52,360 bases of DNA from an uncultured Pelagibacteraceae bacterium (GTDB lineage: Bacteria; Pseudomonadota; Alphaproteobacteria; Pelagibacterales; Pelagibacteraceae). A program made the position numbers and the translations under genes. Below the pieces are notes generated by a model that was given only the letters and a program-made list of their open reading frames with translations, did no database searches and was not told where the DNA came from. Below, piece by piece: positions 36,516 to 46,608 of the stretch (its first letter is position 1; each line of letters starts with the position of its first letter). Where the stretch lies: positions 1 to 52,360 of the forward strand of contig CACNCD010000007.1 of NCBI GenBank assembly GCA_902618855.1, in the 5' to 3' direction.

Positions 36516-37385
36516 ATGTTATTTTTGAATTTAATTTTAACTTATTAAAATAAATAATTGAGAATTGATTAAGTTGTCTATCAGTTTCAAATCTTACTAA
36601 ATTTTCTAGTTCTTTTTTTAAATCTTTCTCAAATTTCTCAACTATCTTATCTTCTAGTTTTAAGATTAAAAATCCCGAGGGAACATCTAAAGTATTTGTT
36701 ATTTCTCCTACCTTAATTTGTTTAATTTCTTTTAATATTCTTGGCGAAAGTTGTTTTTCGTCCATTAAGCCAATTCTTCCTCCAAATTTTGCTGTACTAG
36801 ATATACTATAAATATTAGCTGCAGTTTTAAATCCATTTTCCATAATTTTTTTTTTAATTTCATTATCTTTTTTTTCAAAATTTTCCTCACTATTAATAGA
36901 AAATAAAATTTCTGATAATAAATATTTTGTAAATTATTATATTTAAAAAAAACAATTTGATTCCAAAGAATTTCAATTTTTATTTTTTCCTTAACATCAT
37001 TTAAATTAATATTATATGTAGATAGATATTTTTCAAACTCATTCAAATTTTTAAGATTTATTCTTTTATAATAGTTTTCAATGAGATTTTTTAAAATCTT
37101 ATCATCAACTTTATTAGATGAGTTTTTATTTATCTCGTTTTTTTGAATTTTTTCTCTTATAAGAGAATTTTTTGCCAAATTTACTAAAGAATTTTTATCA
37201 ATATTTTTTAAATCATTATTTAACGCAGTTAGATAATTAATTTCATTAATAATATCTACATTTGTAATTATTTCATTATCTACTTTTGCAACAATATAAA
37301 AGTTTGATGATGCATTCAAAATATTATTTGATAAAAATAAAAAATTAAAAATAAATATAATTAAGAAAACTTTTATTTTTTTCAT
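36508..37385 (-). pseudogene. surA: surA, periplasmic chaperone/parvulin isomerase, broken by a frameshift and probable small deletion
   Basis: SurA escorts outer-membrane proteins such as LptD. The first frame (37385 down to about 36933) gives a signal peptide and a SurA N-terminal core ending WNQIVFFKYNN at residue 151. The rest of the homology lies in another frame: YLLSEILFSINSEENFEKK, then KFGGRIGLMDEKQLSP, a single parvulin domain, and the C-terminal helix ending at 36508. The new frame has two stops (TAA TAA) just before 36926, so the switch lies between about 36935 and 36915. Compared with E. coli SurA, some 15-20 linker residues also seem absent. Read literally, translation ends at 36765 after a nonsense tail and no parvulin domain is made. 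It may be a true mutation or a sequencing/assembly error. Confidence 0.85.
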
Positions 37386-37387
37386 TT

Positions 37388-39793
37388 TTATTTATTTAAG
37401 TTTGGAGTATTGGCGGTTCCAAAAGGTATGACTGTGAGTGAAAAGTATATTTTTTCTTCAGGCTTAAGATCACCATCTTCGTAATAAGTTTTCTTATATT
37501 CTACAGCAGCTTTCAAGCAATCATTTTTATATTCATAAATTAAGTCGTAATATTCGTTTAATCCTAGCTGTTTATTTCTTCTAGTATTAAATGATAAAGA
37601 TGAATTTTCAGTTATATTTAGTGTTGTTTTGTTTGCAAGATAACTTTCATCTCCAATAATATTATTTTTTTCTAAAAATTCAAAAGAGGTAACGAAGTTA
37701 TTTAAACTAAATGTAGCATCTATCAAATTATAATTTAGAGTTTGCATATCATTGTCTAATGAAAAATTATATTTTAAGTCTAAAAAGTTTTTTGGTTTAA
37801 ATAATACTTCCCCAACTAGATTCGATGTTTTTCTATTAAGAGTACTTTTTTTAGGAAGGTCAGGATTTTCCTCATCTCTAAACATTGTAGCCAGGTTTAA
37901 TGAAAAAACTTCATTACCACTTTTATCTAAGGTTTTAAATTCATTACCTAAAGTTATTGATTGACCACCTTCAACGGTTTCATTTGAAGCAATTCTATTT
38001 AAAGAAAAAATGTTGTTATAATCTATAGTTCTATCGCTATTTTTCATGTCTTTTGATTTATTTGGACTAAATCTGGCTGATAATATTGGAGTTAAGACCC
38101 TATCAAATTTAACCCCTCTTTTTTTTAAAGGATATTGAATTTGATACTTTATTATAGATTGTAAATTTTGATCTAATTCATTTTTTGATGTTTTAGAGTT
38201 TTTATTATCAGAATTGAAATTCTTTAATAAAAATTCATAGTTTGTTACAAAACCTTTAGAAGAGATTTTTTTTAAAGAATTATAATTAAAGTTATTAGTC
38301 ATTGTTTTTTCTAAAACATTTGTGTCATATAATTTATTATTACCAATAGATGTAAAAGATAACTCGCCCTCTAATGCGCTTTCTAAATATCTAGTGAAAT
38401 TATAACTCGGTAAAATATATTCGTACCTGTCTGTATCACTTTTAGAAAGATCTTCAAAAACTTCACCAGAGATATCGAAGTCTAAATTTTCATTTGAACC
38501 CTCAAATAAAATTTTTGAATTTAAAACAGTCTCGGATGTAATTAAAGGTGATTTTAATTTGTGCGTTTTTAAATAAAGATCTTCCGAAACTTGTTGAATA
38601 TTAATTTTAATTTCTGAGTTATCAAAAAAGTTTATATCAGTCTCAAAATTTGATTTAGAAAAAAAGTGAGTTGCTTCCGTTTTACCCGATTGGGGAAGTA
38701 ATCTTGATTTATTAAATATACTAAAATCTATTACATGATCTGAACTTTTATTTGCCTGTCTATATTCAGTCTGGTAAATAATTTTTTCTTTGTCATAAAA
38801 TCTTGGGGTAAAAGTTAAATCTTTATTTTCCGATATTACTTTAAAATAAGGTACTGACAAATAGTTTCCAAGATTATTTGATGAGGATAATTCTGGAATT
38901 AAAAATCCAGATTGTCTTTTAACAGTTGGATCTGGATGAAAAAATTTTGGAAAGTATAAGATTGGTTTGTCGTATACTTGCAGCCAAGCATTTTTATAAT
39001 TAATTACTTTATTTTTTTTATCATGATGTACTTCTTGTGCGGCTATTTTCCAAGGTGGACACTTTTCTTTTCTGATTTTACAAGTAGTAAAGACACCTTT
39101 TTTAAATCTTGCGTTTTCTTTATCAATTATCACCGCATTTGCTTTTAACCTTGGGTCATTATTTTGAGAAAAATTTTCTTTATTAAACTTAATTTTTAAA
39201 TCTTTTCCGATTATTTCGTCAGTCTTTAAATTTAATCTAACTTCTTCAAGGTTATATTCATTTAACTCATTATCAATTAATTTAACCACTTGAGCTTCAA
39301 GTATTTTATTTAAAATTGAAACTTTAAAGTTTTCTGAAAAAAAATTATTTCCATAATTATCTTGAATAACTGTCTCATCATCAGAATATATTTTTTTTAA
39401 ATTTCTGTCGTAAATAATGTTTGAAGTATCAATATTATATTTATTTTCAATTTTAATAAACGTATTTTTTTTTGAGATAATTCTATTTTCATTTACAAAA
39501 TAAATTGCTTCATCTGTTATTAGGGTATTATTATTTATAGTATCTTTAATATCAACATTATATTTAACCTTTATTTTTGATTTGCTTTTAATGTATTCTG
39601 CCTCGTCAGCCTTGATTACTATTCCTTTTGAATCAATAATCTCAACACCATTTTTCGCTATTAACTTATCGCCTTTGTTTAATGATTGAATTTCTTTAGC
39701 GTTAATCTGTAAATCTTCACTATTAACTTTATAGGTAAAAATAAAATTAAAAAAAAATAAAAAAATGAATGAAATTATAATATTATTTTTCAT
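37388..39793 (-). CDS. lptD: LPS-assembly outer-membrane protein LptD
   Basis: This 801-residue protein has a signal peptide, an OstA/LptA-like N-terminal beta-jellyroll (SEDLQINAKEIQSLNKGDKL, then DEAEYIKSKSKI), and a long C-terminal barrel with conserved CPPWKIAAQEVHHDK and RQSGFLIPELSSSNNLG. With LptF, LptG and others it inserts lipopolysaccharide into the outer leaflet. It overlaps lptG by 11 nt and is followed after 2 bp by the broken surA. Confidence 0.92.
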   Translation of the reverse strand: MKNNIIISFIFLFFFNFIFTYKVNSEDLQINAKEIQSLNKGDKLIAKNGVEIIDSKGIVIKADEAEYIKSKSKIKVKYNVDIKDTINNNTLITDEAIYFVNENRIISKKNTFIKIENKYNIDTSNIIYDRNLKKIYSDDETVIQDNYGNNFFSENFKVSILNKILEAQVVKLIDNELNEYNLEEVRLNLKTDEIIGKDLKIKFNKENFSQNNDPRLKANAVIIDKENARFKKGVFTTCKIRKEKCPPWKIAAQEVHHDKKNKVINYKNAWLQVYDKPILYFPKFFHPDPTVKRQSGFLIPELSSSNNLGNYLSVPYFKVISENKDLTFTPRFYDKEKIIYQTEYRQANKSSDHVIDFSIFNKSRLLPQSGKTEATHFFSKSNFETDINFFDNSEIKINIQQVSEDLYLKTHKLKSPLITSETVLNSKILFEGSNENLDFDISGEVFEDLSKSDTDRYEYILPSYNFTRYLESALEGELSFTSIGNNKLYDTNVLEKTMTNNFNYNSLKKISSKGFVTNYEFLLKNFNSDNKNSKTSKNELDQNLQSIIKYQIQYPLKKRGVKFDRVLTPILSARFSPNKSKDMKNSDRTIDYNNIFSLNRIASNETVEGGQSITLGNEFKTLDKSGNEVFSLNLATMFRDEENPDLPKKSTLNRKTSNLVGEVLFKPKNFLDLKYNFSLDNDMQTLNYNLIDATFSLNNFVTSFEFLEKNNIIGDESYLANKTTLNITENSSLSFNTRRNKQLGLNEYYDLIYEYKNDCLKAAVEYKKTYYEDGDLKPEEKIYFSLTVIPFGTANTPNLNK

Positions 39794-40865
39794 TAATTTT
39801 TACCAATCCAATGCAAGCTATTAACAAAAGAATGATCTGTGGGGCCCAAACAGATACCAAAAGTGGAATCTTTTCACTCTCTGTTAACAATTTAAAAATA
39901 AAATTTATATAATATATAAGTACAGATATTAGTATTCCCAAAATAAAGTTAAAAATCTTTGATTTATTAAATCTTACGTTGAACATTAAAATAGAAGCAA
40001 GACAAACCATAATAGATAAATAAATTGGATAAGAGTAAAGTTTAAGTTGGTGTGCATTGAGCAATATCGTTGAATATCCAAGGGTTTTATAGTCTTTTTT
40101 CAATTCATTTAAATCTAAAATATTTAAAGATGATAAGTTTGAAAATAGTGAAGAGATTTTTTCCTTATCAAAATTTGTTTCAAATAAAATATTTTTCTCT
40201 TTAGTGGTTAACTGATTTTCTTTTGTAATAGAAGGATTATTTATTAACCATATTTTTTCTTTAATATTGACTTTGTCTGAACTAATTATTTTTTGAAATT
40301 CAAAATTTTTATTGAATTGTGTAATAATTACATTTTTAAGATAATGGTTTTCAATTTTTTCAGCATTTATAAGATTTATATTATTTTCTGTTTCATCTTT
40401 AACCCATAGTCCATTGGAGGTAATTACCGCTAAATACTTATCATCTTTTGAAAAATCATTCTTAATGTCTAAATAAAAAAATTTTAGATTTGCAGAAATA
40501 TTATAAAAAATAATAACAATAAAAATTCCAGTTATAAAGCTTGAAGCAGTAATAATATTTATAATTTTAAAATTTGTAAGACCATAATTTTTATAAATAT
40601 TTAATTCATTTTTATCTATAATTTCAGAAAAAAAATAAAGAGTTGAAATCAAAAATATAAAAGGAAAGATATCAAAAAGAATTGAGGGTGTATTTAATAT
40701 TGTCAAAAATATTGGTAAAGTAAAATTTACATTTTCAACATTTTTAAAGAAACTTAACTCTTCAAAGATATTTAAAATAACTGAAATACAAAAAAAAACT
40801 AAAGTTACTATACCTAAACTTTTGAAAAAAGAACTAATTAGATTTTTTTGATAAATTGCTAACAT
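39783..40865 (-). CDS. lptG: LPS export permease LptG
   Basis: This 360-residue YjgP/YjgQ-family protein has three N-terminal helices, a periplasmic beta-jellyroll region of about 170 residues, then three C-terminal helices. As the second of two paralogues in the order lptF-lptG it is called LptG. It would extract LPS from the inner membrane with LptB and LptF. It starts 1 bp after lptF. Confidence 0.88.
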   Translation of the reverse strand: MLAIYQKNLISSFFKSLGIVTLVFFCISVILNIFEELSFFKNVENVNFTLPIFLTILNTPSILFDIFPFIFLISTLYFFSEIIDKNELNIYKNYGLTNFKIINIITASSFITGIFIVIIFYNISANLKFFYLDIKNDFSKDDKYLAVITSNGLWVKDETENNINLINAEKIENHYLKNVIITQFNKNFEFQKIISSDKVNIKEKIWLINNPSITKENQLTTKEKNILFETNFDKEKISSLFSNLSSLNILDLNELKKDYKTLGYSTILLNAHQLKLYSYPIYLSIMVCLASILMFNVRFNKSKIFNFILGILISVLIYYINFIFKLLTESEKIPLLVSVWAPQIILLLIACIGLVKINEK

Positions 40866-40866
40866 G

Positions 40867-42018
40867 CTATTTTTTTTTATAAATTAATTTACTTCTTAAG
40901 GCCAAATAAGCTATTAAGGTTAAAAGTAAGGGAAGAATATAAAATACTATAGTATTATTTAAACTCTTCCCCGCATAATTCACGGACATTTCAGAAAATA
41001 TAATTGTTACAATGCCTATTCCAAAAATATAAATTTTATGAAATTTATATTTATGTGTTTCTTTATATCTCGTTAACAAAAAGCATGCGATAACTGCAAT
41101 CAAAAATAAATACAGCGGTTTTATTAATCTATCGAATAATTCTTGATTAATTTCTTTAACAAAATTTTCATTACAAAGTATATTGGCGTCTCTAAAATTA
41201 AAAAAACGTGTTAGTTTTTTTTCTACATAAAAAGAATAATTACATCTTAAAAGAAGAAAGGTAGTTAACTCTTGAACTTTTGGATGAGTAATAGATTTTG
41301 TAACATAATTGGTTAAATCAAATTCTGTTTGAGAAAAGTTAAATACTGTTGTTTTTTTTTCATCTGTATTTAAAAATTTCCCATCAAATAAAATTAATTT
41401 TCTTACTCCATTGACATCTTTTAAAAAACCTTTTTTTGCATATATAATTTGTGATTTATTGGAACTTAAATCGTCTTTTAAAAAAATATTTTCAAACTCT
41501 TCAGATGAATTTTTATTTTCAATAAATATTGTAAGTTTATCAACAGTATCAATAAACTTTTTTTCTTGCATTAAAGATGGAAAAAAATCCATATTAGATG
41601 TTTTTAAAAATGATCTTGCTCGGTCCTGCAATATTGGACTCAATAAACTAGATAAAAATATCTGGAATATAAAAAATAAAAATGTATATTTTATAAGTAC
41701 GTTGGAAAACTTTATTTTATTTATTCCATTTATCCAAAAAATTTTAAGCTCATTCTTGTCCTCATACTTTGATATTGTATAAAATAAGGATATAAAAAAT
41801 ATAAAGGGTAAAATATTTTTGAATATTTTTGGGTAGTTTAGAGCTGTAAAATAAAAATATATATCAAAACTATGCCCATCTTCTGATATAAAATCTAAAA
41901 AATTTACAGCCTGAATAATCCATACAATCAGGCTTAAACTGATAGCGCATAATAAGAAAAAATAAGTGTTATCTGACAAAAATTTTTTAAAGACAATTTT
42001 TTCATTGAAATTAATCAT
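40867..42018 (-). CDS. lptF: LPS export permease LptF
   Basis: This 383-residue YjgP/YjgQ-family protein has the same plan as LptG. It lies first in the transcript, divergent from pepA across 47 bp, which is the usual alphaproteobacterial arrangement. The early segment SLIVWIIQAVNFLDFISEDG and the NELKIFWINGINKIKF coupling region are typical. Confidence 0.88.
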   Translation of the reverse strand: MINFNEKIVFKKFLSDNTYFFLLCAISLSLIVWIIQAVNFLDFISEDGHSFDIYFYFTALNYPKIFKNILPFIFFISLFYTISKYEDKNELKIFWINGINKIKFSNVLIKYTFLFFIFQIFLSSLLSPILQDRARSFLKTSNMDFFPSLMQEKKFIDTVDKLTIFIENKNSSEEFENIFLKDDLSSNKSQIIYAKKGFLKDVNGVRKLILFDGKFLNTDEKKTTVFNFSQTEFDLTNYVTKSITHPKVQELTTFLLLRCNYSFYVEKKLTRFFNFRDANILCNENFVKEINQELFDRLIKPLYLFLIAVIACFLLTRYKETHKYKFHKIYIFGIGIVTIIFSEMSVNYAGKSLNNTIVFYILPLLLTLIAYLALRSKLIYKKK

Positions 42019-42065
42019 TTATAATCTATAAACCTCTTCAACTATTAGTATATATTCAAAAATCA

Positions 42066-43529
42066 ATGAGTGTTCAAGTTTTCTATAAAAATAAGGCTAA
42101 ATTGAGTAGTCCTGGTGTAATTGCTTTATTCGGTAACGATAAATTTCAAATAAAAAATCTAAAGTCATCTTTTTCAAAAAGCGAGGCATTATATATTGAA
42201 AAAATTTTAAAAAATAAAAACAATACTAAAGAAAATATAATTTCATTCAATATTAATGAAAAAACTACAGTTATTTTAATATCAATAAAAAAAAAATTAA
42301 AAGGATCAGATGTAGAAGCTTTAGGAGCCCAGTTATTCAATTTTGTTAAAAAAGACAAAATTAAAAATCTCTCTATTTATTCGGAAAATATTGATATTAA
42401 GCCTGGAAAAGATTTTATTGGTCGTTTCATGCATGGGCTTAAATTAAAATCATATGAATTTAATATTTACAAATCAAAAAAAATTCAAAATAATTTAACA
42501 ATTAATTTAATTGGAAAACAATCTCCTTTATCTATAAAAAATAAATTAAAATTTAGAGCTCTAGAAGAGGGAACATTTTTTACTAGAGATTTAGTATCAG
42601 AACCTGGAAATATTTTACATCCAGATGAATATGCAAGACGATTAATAAAACTCAAAAAACATGGTCTAAAAGTTACTGTTTATAACCAAAAACAATTAAA
42701 AAAATTAGGATGTAATGCTTTGTTAGGAGTTGGACAAGGAAGTGTAAGGGGTTCTTATCTTGTAACTGTTGAATGGAAAGGAAGTAAATTAAAATCAAAA
42801 CCTTTAGCATTTATTGGAAAAGGAGTTTGCTTTGATACTGGTGGTTACTCACTTAAACCTGCAAGATTCATGGAAGATATGACTTATGATATGGCAGGCT
42901 CAGCTGCAGTAGTGGGTTTAATGAAAACTTTGGCTTTAAGAAAAGCAAAAATTAATGCAGTTGGAGTTGTAGGGCTTGTCGAGAATATGGTAAGCGGAAA
43001 CGCACAAAGACCTGGTGATATTGTAAAATCTTACAGTGGAAAAACTATAGAAGTATTAAATACCGATGCTGAAGGTAGATTAGTTTTAGCGGACGCTTTA
43101 ACTTTCACTGAAAAAAAATTTAAACCTCGATTAATGATAGATTTAGCTACATTAACAGGTGCAATTATTGTTTCATTGGGATCAGAGTATGCAGGACTTT
43201 TTTCAAATGATGATAAATTATCAAATCAGTTAATTGCAGCAGGTGAAAGAGTTGAAGAAAAATTATGGAGAATGCCACTTCACAAAAATTTTGATAAACT
43301 TATGGACTCAAAAAATGCTGATATGCAAAATATAAATTATGTTGGAGGTGCTGGTTCTACGACAGCAGCACAATTTCTTCAAAGATTTATTTTAAACAAA
43401 ACATCTTGGGCACATTTAGATATAGCAGGTATGGCATTTTCAAAGTATGGAGGAGCAATAAACCCAACTGGAGCAACTGGTTACGGTGTTAGATTATTAA
43501 ATCAATTTGTTGAGGATAACTATGAGTAA
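42066..43529 (+). CDS. pepA: Leucyl aminopeptidase PepA (M17)
   Basis: This 487-residue cytoplasmic dizinc aminopeptidase has metal and active-site blocks GKGVCFDTGGYSLKP, MTYDMAGSAAV and NTDAEGRLVLADALTF. The C-terminal TSWAHLDIAGMAF is conserved. It recycles peptides; some homologues also bind DNA. Its end overlaps the ndk start by 8 nt. The holC gene often found after pepA in alphaproteobacteria is absent here. Confidence 0.95.
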   Translation: MSVQVFYKNKAKLSSPGVIALFGNDKFQIKNLKSSFSKSEALYIEKILKNKNNTKENIISFNINEKTTVILISIKKKLKGSDVEALGAQLFNFVKKDKIKNLSIYSENIDIKPGKDFIGRFMHGLKLKSYEFNIYKSKKIQNNLTINLIGKQSPLSIKNKLKFRALEEGTFFTRDLVSEPGNILHPDEYARRLIKLKKHGLKVTVYNQKQLKKLGCNALLGVGQGSVRGSYLVTVEWKGSKLKSKPLAFIGKGVCFDTGGYSLKPARFMEDMTYDMAGSAAVVGLMKTLALRKAKINAVGVVGLVENMVSGNAQRPGDIVKSYSGKTIEVLNTDAEGRLVLADALTFTEKKFKPRLMIDLATLTGAIIVSLGSEYAGLFSNDDKLSNQLIAAGERVEEKLWRMPLHKNFDKLMDSKNADMQNINYVGGAGSTTAAQFLQRFILNKTSWAHLDIAGMAFSKYGGAINPTGATGYGVRLLNQFVEDNYE

Positions 43530-43932
43530 TGTAGAAAAAACTCTATCAATTATTAAACCCGACGCTGTTGAAAGAAATTTGGATAAAGAGATAAAAGAAA
43601 TTTTTAAAAATAGAGGATTCAATATTGTAAAAGAAAAAAAAATCCAAGTAACAAAAGCTGAAGCAGAACAATTTTATAAGGTCCACGAAACAAAGCCATT
43701 TTACAATGATTTATGTGCTTATTTATCCTCAGGACCAATAGTAGTTATGATACTTGAAAAAAATAATGCAGTTTTAGAAAATAGAGAAGTAATGGGTGCA
43801 ACAAATCCAAAAGATGCAAAAGATGGAACTATTAGAAAAAAATTTGGAATATCAATTGATAAAAATTCAGTACATGGATCTGACAGTATAGACAATGCCA
43901 AAAAAGAAATTGAATTTTTTTTTAAAGATTGA
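43522..43932 (+). CDS. ndk: Nucleoside diphosphate kinase Ndk
   Basis: This 136-residue enzyme equilibrates nucleoside tri- and diphosphates. EKTLSIIKPDAVERN is the conserved start, and the phosphorylated His is in NSVHGSDS. I take the ATG at 43522 (MSNVEK); an upstream TTG would add five non-conserved residues. It overlaps pepA by 8 nt, and its stop codon abuts that of purN. Confidence 0.94.
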   Translation: MSNVEKTLSIIKPDAVERNLDKEIKEIFKNRGFNIVKEKKIQVTKAEAEQFYKVHETKPFYNDLCAYLSSGPIVVMILEKNNAVLENREVMGATNPKDAKDGTIRKKFGISIDKNSVHGSDSIDNAKKEIEFFFKD

Positions 43933-44511
43933 TTAGTCTAAGATTATTTTAATTGCCGCAGGATAAACTAAGTGTTCTAATTTAAGGACTTTTTTCGCTA
44001 AAGATATATGATTATCTTTTTTTGATATTTTCACCTTTCTTTGTAGTATTATTTTCCCAGAGTCTAATTTTGAATTAACATAGTGAACAGTGCATCCTGC
44101 AAATTTTTCTCTATTTTTTATTGCCCTATAGTGAGTATTAAGTCCTTTATATTTTGGAAGCAAAGATGGGTGGATATTTATTATTTTACCATCAAAACGT
44201 TTTATAAAATTTTTTGATAAAATTTTCATAAATCCCGCTAAACAAATCAATTTAATATTTTTTTTTTTCAATATTTTTAAAATTTTATTATCTATTTTTA
44301 TTTTTTTATCATATTTGATTATTTTTTTTTCGATATTGAAGATATTCGAATATTTTAAACCTTTTGCTTTATTATAATTAGAAATAATTAAATTGATTGA
44401 AAATGGATAAGTTTTAATTTTAGAATATCTAATTAAGTTTTTTAAATTACTTCCTTTTCCTGATATAAATACAGCAGTTCTAATTTTTTTAGGACCAATT
44501 AATTTTTTCAT
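43933..44511 (-). CDS. purN: Phosphoribosylglycinamide formyltransferase PurN
   Basis: This 192-residue enzyme uses 10-formyl-THF in purine synthesis. The start motif is TAVFISGKGSNLKNLI, the active site is IINIHPSLLPKYKG with CTVHYVNSKLDSGKI. I use the ATG at 44511 (MKKLIGPKK); a Met 13 codons earlier is possible. It overlaps the end of purM by 23 nt. Confidence 0.93.
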   Translation of the reverse strand: MKKLIGPKKIRTAVFISGKGSNLKNLIRYSKIKTYPFSINLIISNYNKAKGLKYSNIFNIEKKIIKYDKKIKIDNKILKILKKKNIKLICLAGFMKILSKNFIKRFDGKIINIHPSLLPKYKGLNTHYRAIKNREKFAGCTVHYVNSKLDSGKIILQRKVKISKKDNHISLAKKVLKLEHLVYPAAIKIILD

Positions 44512-45517
44512 TAAAGACAACTTTTTGCTTACCTTTACAAATTTTTCCAATTAAATAAGGTTCATACTCTTTATTAAAAAACTTTTTAATTTTTTTTAAA
44601 TTAGATGGTTTTACAATAAGACAGAATCCGACACCACAATTAAAAGTTTTAATCATTTCACTTTCGTCAATATTATTTTTTTTTAGCCAAACAAATATTT
44701 TTTTTATTTTTATTTTATCTAATTCAATTTTTGCTGTTAGACCATTTGGTATAACTCTCTCAATATTATCTTTAATTCCTCCACCAGTAATATTGGCACA
44801 ACCATTTATGAGGTTGTTTTTTAATAAACTTAAAACCTCATTTACATAAATTTTAGTAGGTTTTAACAATTCTTTTCTAAGAAAATTATTTTTTTTTAAA
44901 TTAATTTTTTTTTTTTGAATAATTTTTCTGACTAATGAATATCCATTTGAATGCATACCACTCGATGGGACAGCAAGGATAAGATCATTTAATTCTATTT
45001 TTTTTTTATGTAAAATTTTTTTTTCATCAACCAGGCCAACAGAAAAACCAGCTATGTCAAATTTTCCCTCTTCGTATGTTCCTGGCATTTCTGCTGTTTC
45101 CCCACCAACTAATTGGCATCCTGAAATTTCACATCCCTTTTTAATACCTTTTATTAAAGATTTAAGTTTTTTTAGATTAATTTTATTAATAGATATATAG
45201 TCTAAAAATATTAAAGGTTTAGCGCCTTGAACTATAAGATCATTCACACTCATCGCAACCAAGTCAATACCGATTGTATCATATTTATTTAAGATGTTTG
45301 CTATCTCGATTTTAGTACCTACTCCATCAGTGCACGCTACAATTTTCGGTCTTTTGTAGCCTTTTGGAATGTCAGAAATTGATCCAAAACCGCCTATATT
45401 TTTGAACTTTTTATTGCCCTTATTTTTTGTTGAAATATTAGATATAAATTTAACAAAACTATCAGCTGCTTTTATGTTCACGCCACTTTTTAGATATGTA
45501 AATTTATTTTTTTTCAT
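44489..45517 (-). CDS. purM: Phosphoribosylformylglycinamidine cyclo-ligase PurM
   Basis: This 342-residue AIR synthetase of purine synthesis begins with TYLKSGVNIKAADSFVKFI and contains GGFGSISDIP, VACTDGVGTKIEIA, AMSVNDLIVQGAKPLIFLDY, GGETAEMPGTY and a glycine-rich ITGGGIKDN. Its start codon is only 11 bp from the divergent DUF2066 gene. It pairs with purN as usual. Confidence 0.95.
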   Translation of the reverse strand: MKKNKFTYLKSGVNIKAADSFVKFISNISTKNKGNKKFKNIGGFGSISDIPKGYKRPKIVACTDGVGTKIEIANILNKYDTIGIDLVAMSVNDLIVQGAKPLIFLDYISINKINLKKLKSLIKGIKKGCEISGCQLVGGETAEMPGTYEEGKFDIAGFSVGLVDEKKILHKKKIELNDLILAVPSSGMHSNGYSLVRKIIQKKKINLKKNNFLRKELLKPTKIYVNEVLSLLKNNLINGCANITGGGIKDNIERVIPNGLTAKIELDKIKIKKIFVWLKKNNIDESEMIKTFNCGVGFCLIVKPSNLKKIKKFFNKEYEPYLIGKICKGKQKVVFNEKINWS

Positions 45518-45528
45518 TAGTATAAAAT

Positions 45529-46608
45529 ATGCGATTTAAAAAAAAATTAAATAACTTGAACAAACTTTATATATTTTTTTTTTATTTCGTTCTATTTATA
45601 AATATAAACTCAATCTCTAAAGCAAGTGCCAATTCATTTAAAATTAACGATTTAGAGATTTCCGAGCCTTTTGGTGTAAAATTTAACAAAGAAAAAGTTA
45701 TTAACAGAGCCTTTAAAGATGCTTTCATAGAACTAATCTCAATGATTACAACCTCAAGTGATCAGAAAAAAATCAAAAAAACTCCAATTAATACAGTAAA
45801 AACTTTAATCGATTCTTTTACAATGAGCGATGAAAAGTTTATTGATGATATGTATATAGTTAATTTTGATGTAAATTTTAATAAAAAAAAAACATTAAAA
45901 TTTTTTGAATCAAAAAATATTTTTCCATCAATTCCAAGAAAAAAAACGGTTTTATTAATGCCTGTTTTTGTAGATATGCAATCTAATCAAATTTCAATTT
46001 TTAATGATAATATTTTTTATGATAACTGGAATTTAAATGAAGAAAGATTTTTTTTGTTAAATTATATTTTACCGACTGAAGATATAGAAGATATAAACCT
46101 GCTTCAAGAAAATAGCCAATCTATTGAGGAATATAATTTTGAGAAAACAATAGAAAAATATGATCTAAAAGATTTTATAATTGTTATAATTTACAACAAT
46201 TACAACGACTTAAAAATTTTATCAAAGATTAAAATAAATAATAATTTAAAAATAGATAATCAAACTTTTAAAAAAATTAATATCAGTGATGAAAAAAGTT
46301 TAAATGAAACTATAATAAAACTAAAAAATACTTATGAAAACCATTGGAAAGATATAAATAAAATTAATACCTCTTTAAAACTCACATTAAATATTTCAAT
46401 AAAGTCGGCAGAATACGATAAAATCTTAAAATTTGAAAACATAATGGATGATTTAGATTTGGTCTTTAGTTATGAAATAGCTAAATTTGATAAAGATACA
46501 ATCTATTATAAACTTATATACAATGGAGCTCCAAATAAATTTTTAGATGATTTAGAGTCAAGGGGCATAAAGATTAATATTGAAAATAAAAATTGGAAAA
46601 TAGAATGA
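45529..46608 (+). CDS. DUF2066-family exported protein
   Basis: This 359-residue protein has an N-terminal hydrophobic signal or anchor (residues about 13-33). The following segment, SEPFGVKFNKEKVINRAFKDAF, and the position between purM and hdaA fit the alphaproteobacterial DUF2066 family of unknown function. The rest is Lys/Asn/Ile-rich with no clear motif. It overlaps hdaA by 4 nt (ATGA). The start codon lies 11 bp from the purM start on the other strand. Confidence 0.68.
   Translation: MRFKKKLNNLNKLYIFFFYFVLFININSISKASANSFKINDLEISEPFGVKFNKEKVINRAFKDAFIELISMITTSSDQKKIKKTPINTVKTLIDSFTMSDEKFIDDMYIVNFDVNFNKKKTLKFFESKNIFPSIPRKKTVLLMPVFVDMQSNQISIFNDNIFYDNWNLNEERFFLLNYILPTEDIEDINLLQENSQSIEEYNFEKTIEKYDLKDFIIVIIYNNYNDLKILSKIKINNNLKIDNQTFKKINISDEKSLNETIIKLKNTYENHWKDINKINTSLKLTLNISIKSAEYDKILKFENIMDDLDLVFSYEIAKFDKDTIYYKLIYNGAPNKFLDDLESRGIKINIENKNWKIE

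Noticed and set aside
36940..36955. Programmed frameshift at the T8 run in surA
   Set aside because: The target frame meets two TAA codons just downstream, so slipping there could not join the two halves.
41411..41782. 123-codon plus-strand ORF within lptF
   Set aside because: Antisense shadow of lptF; composition is that of reverse-read AT-rich coding DNA.
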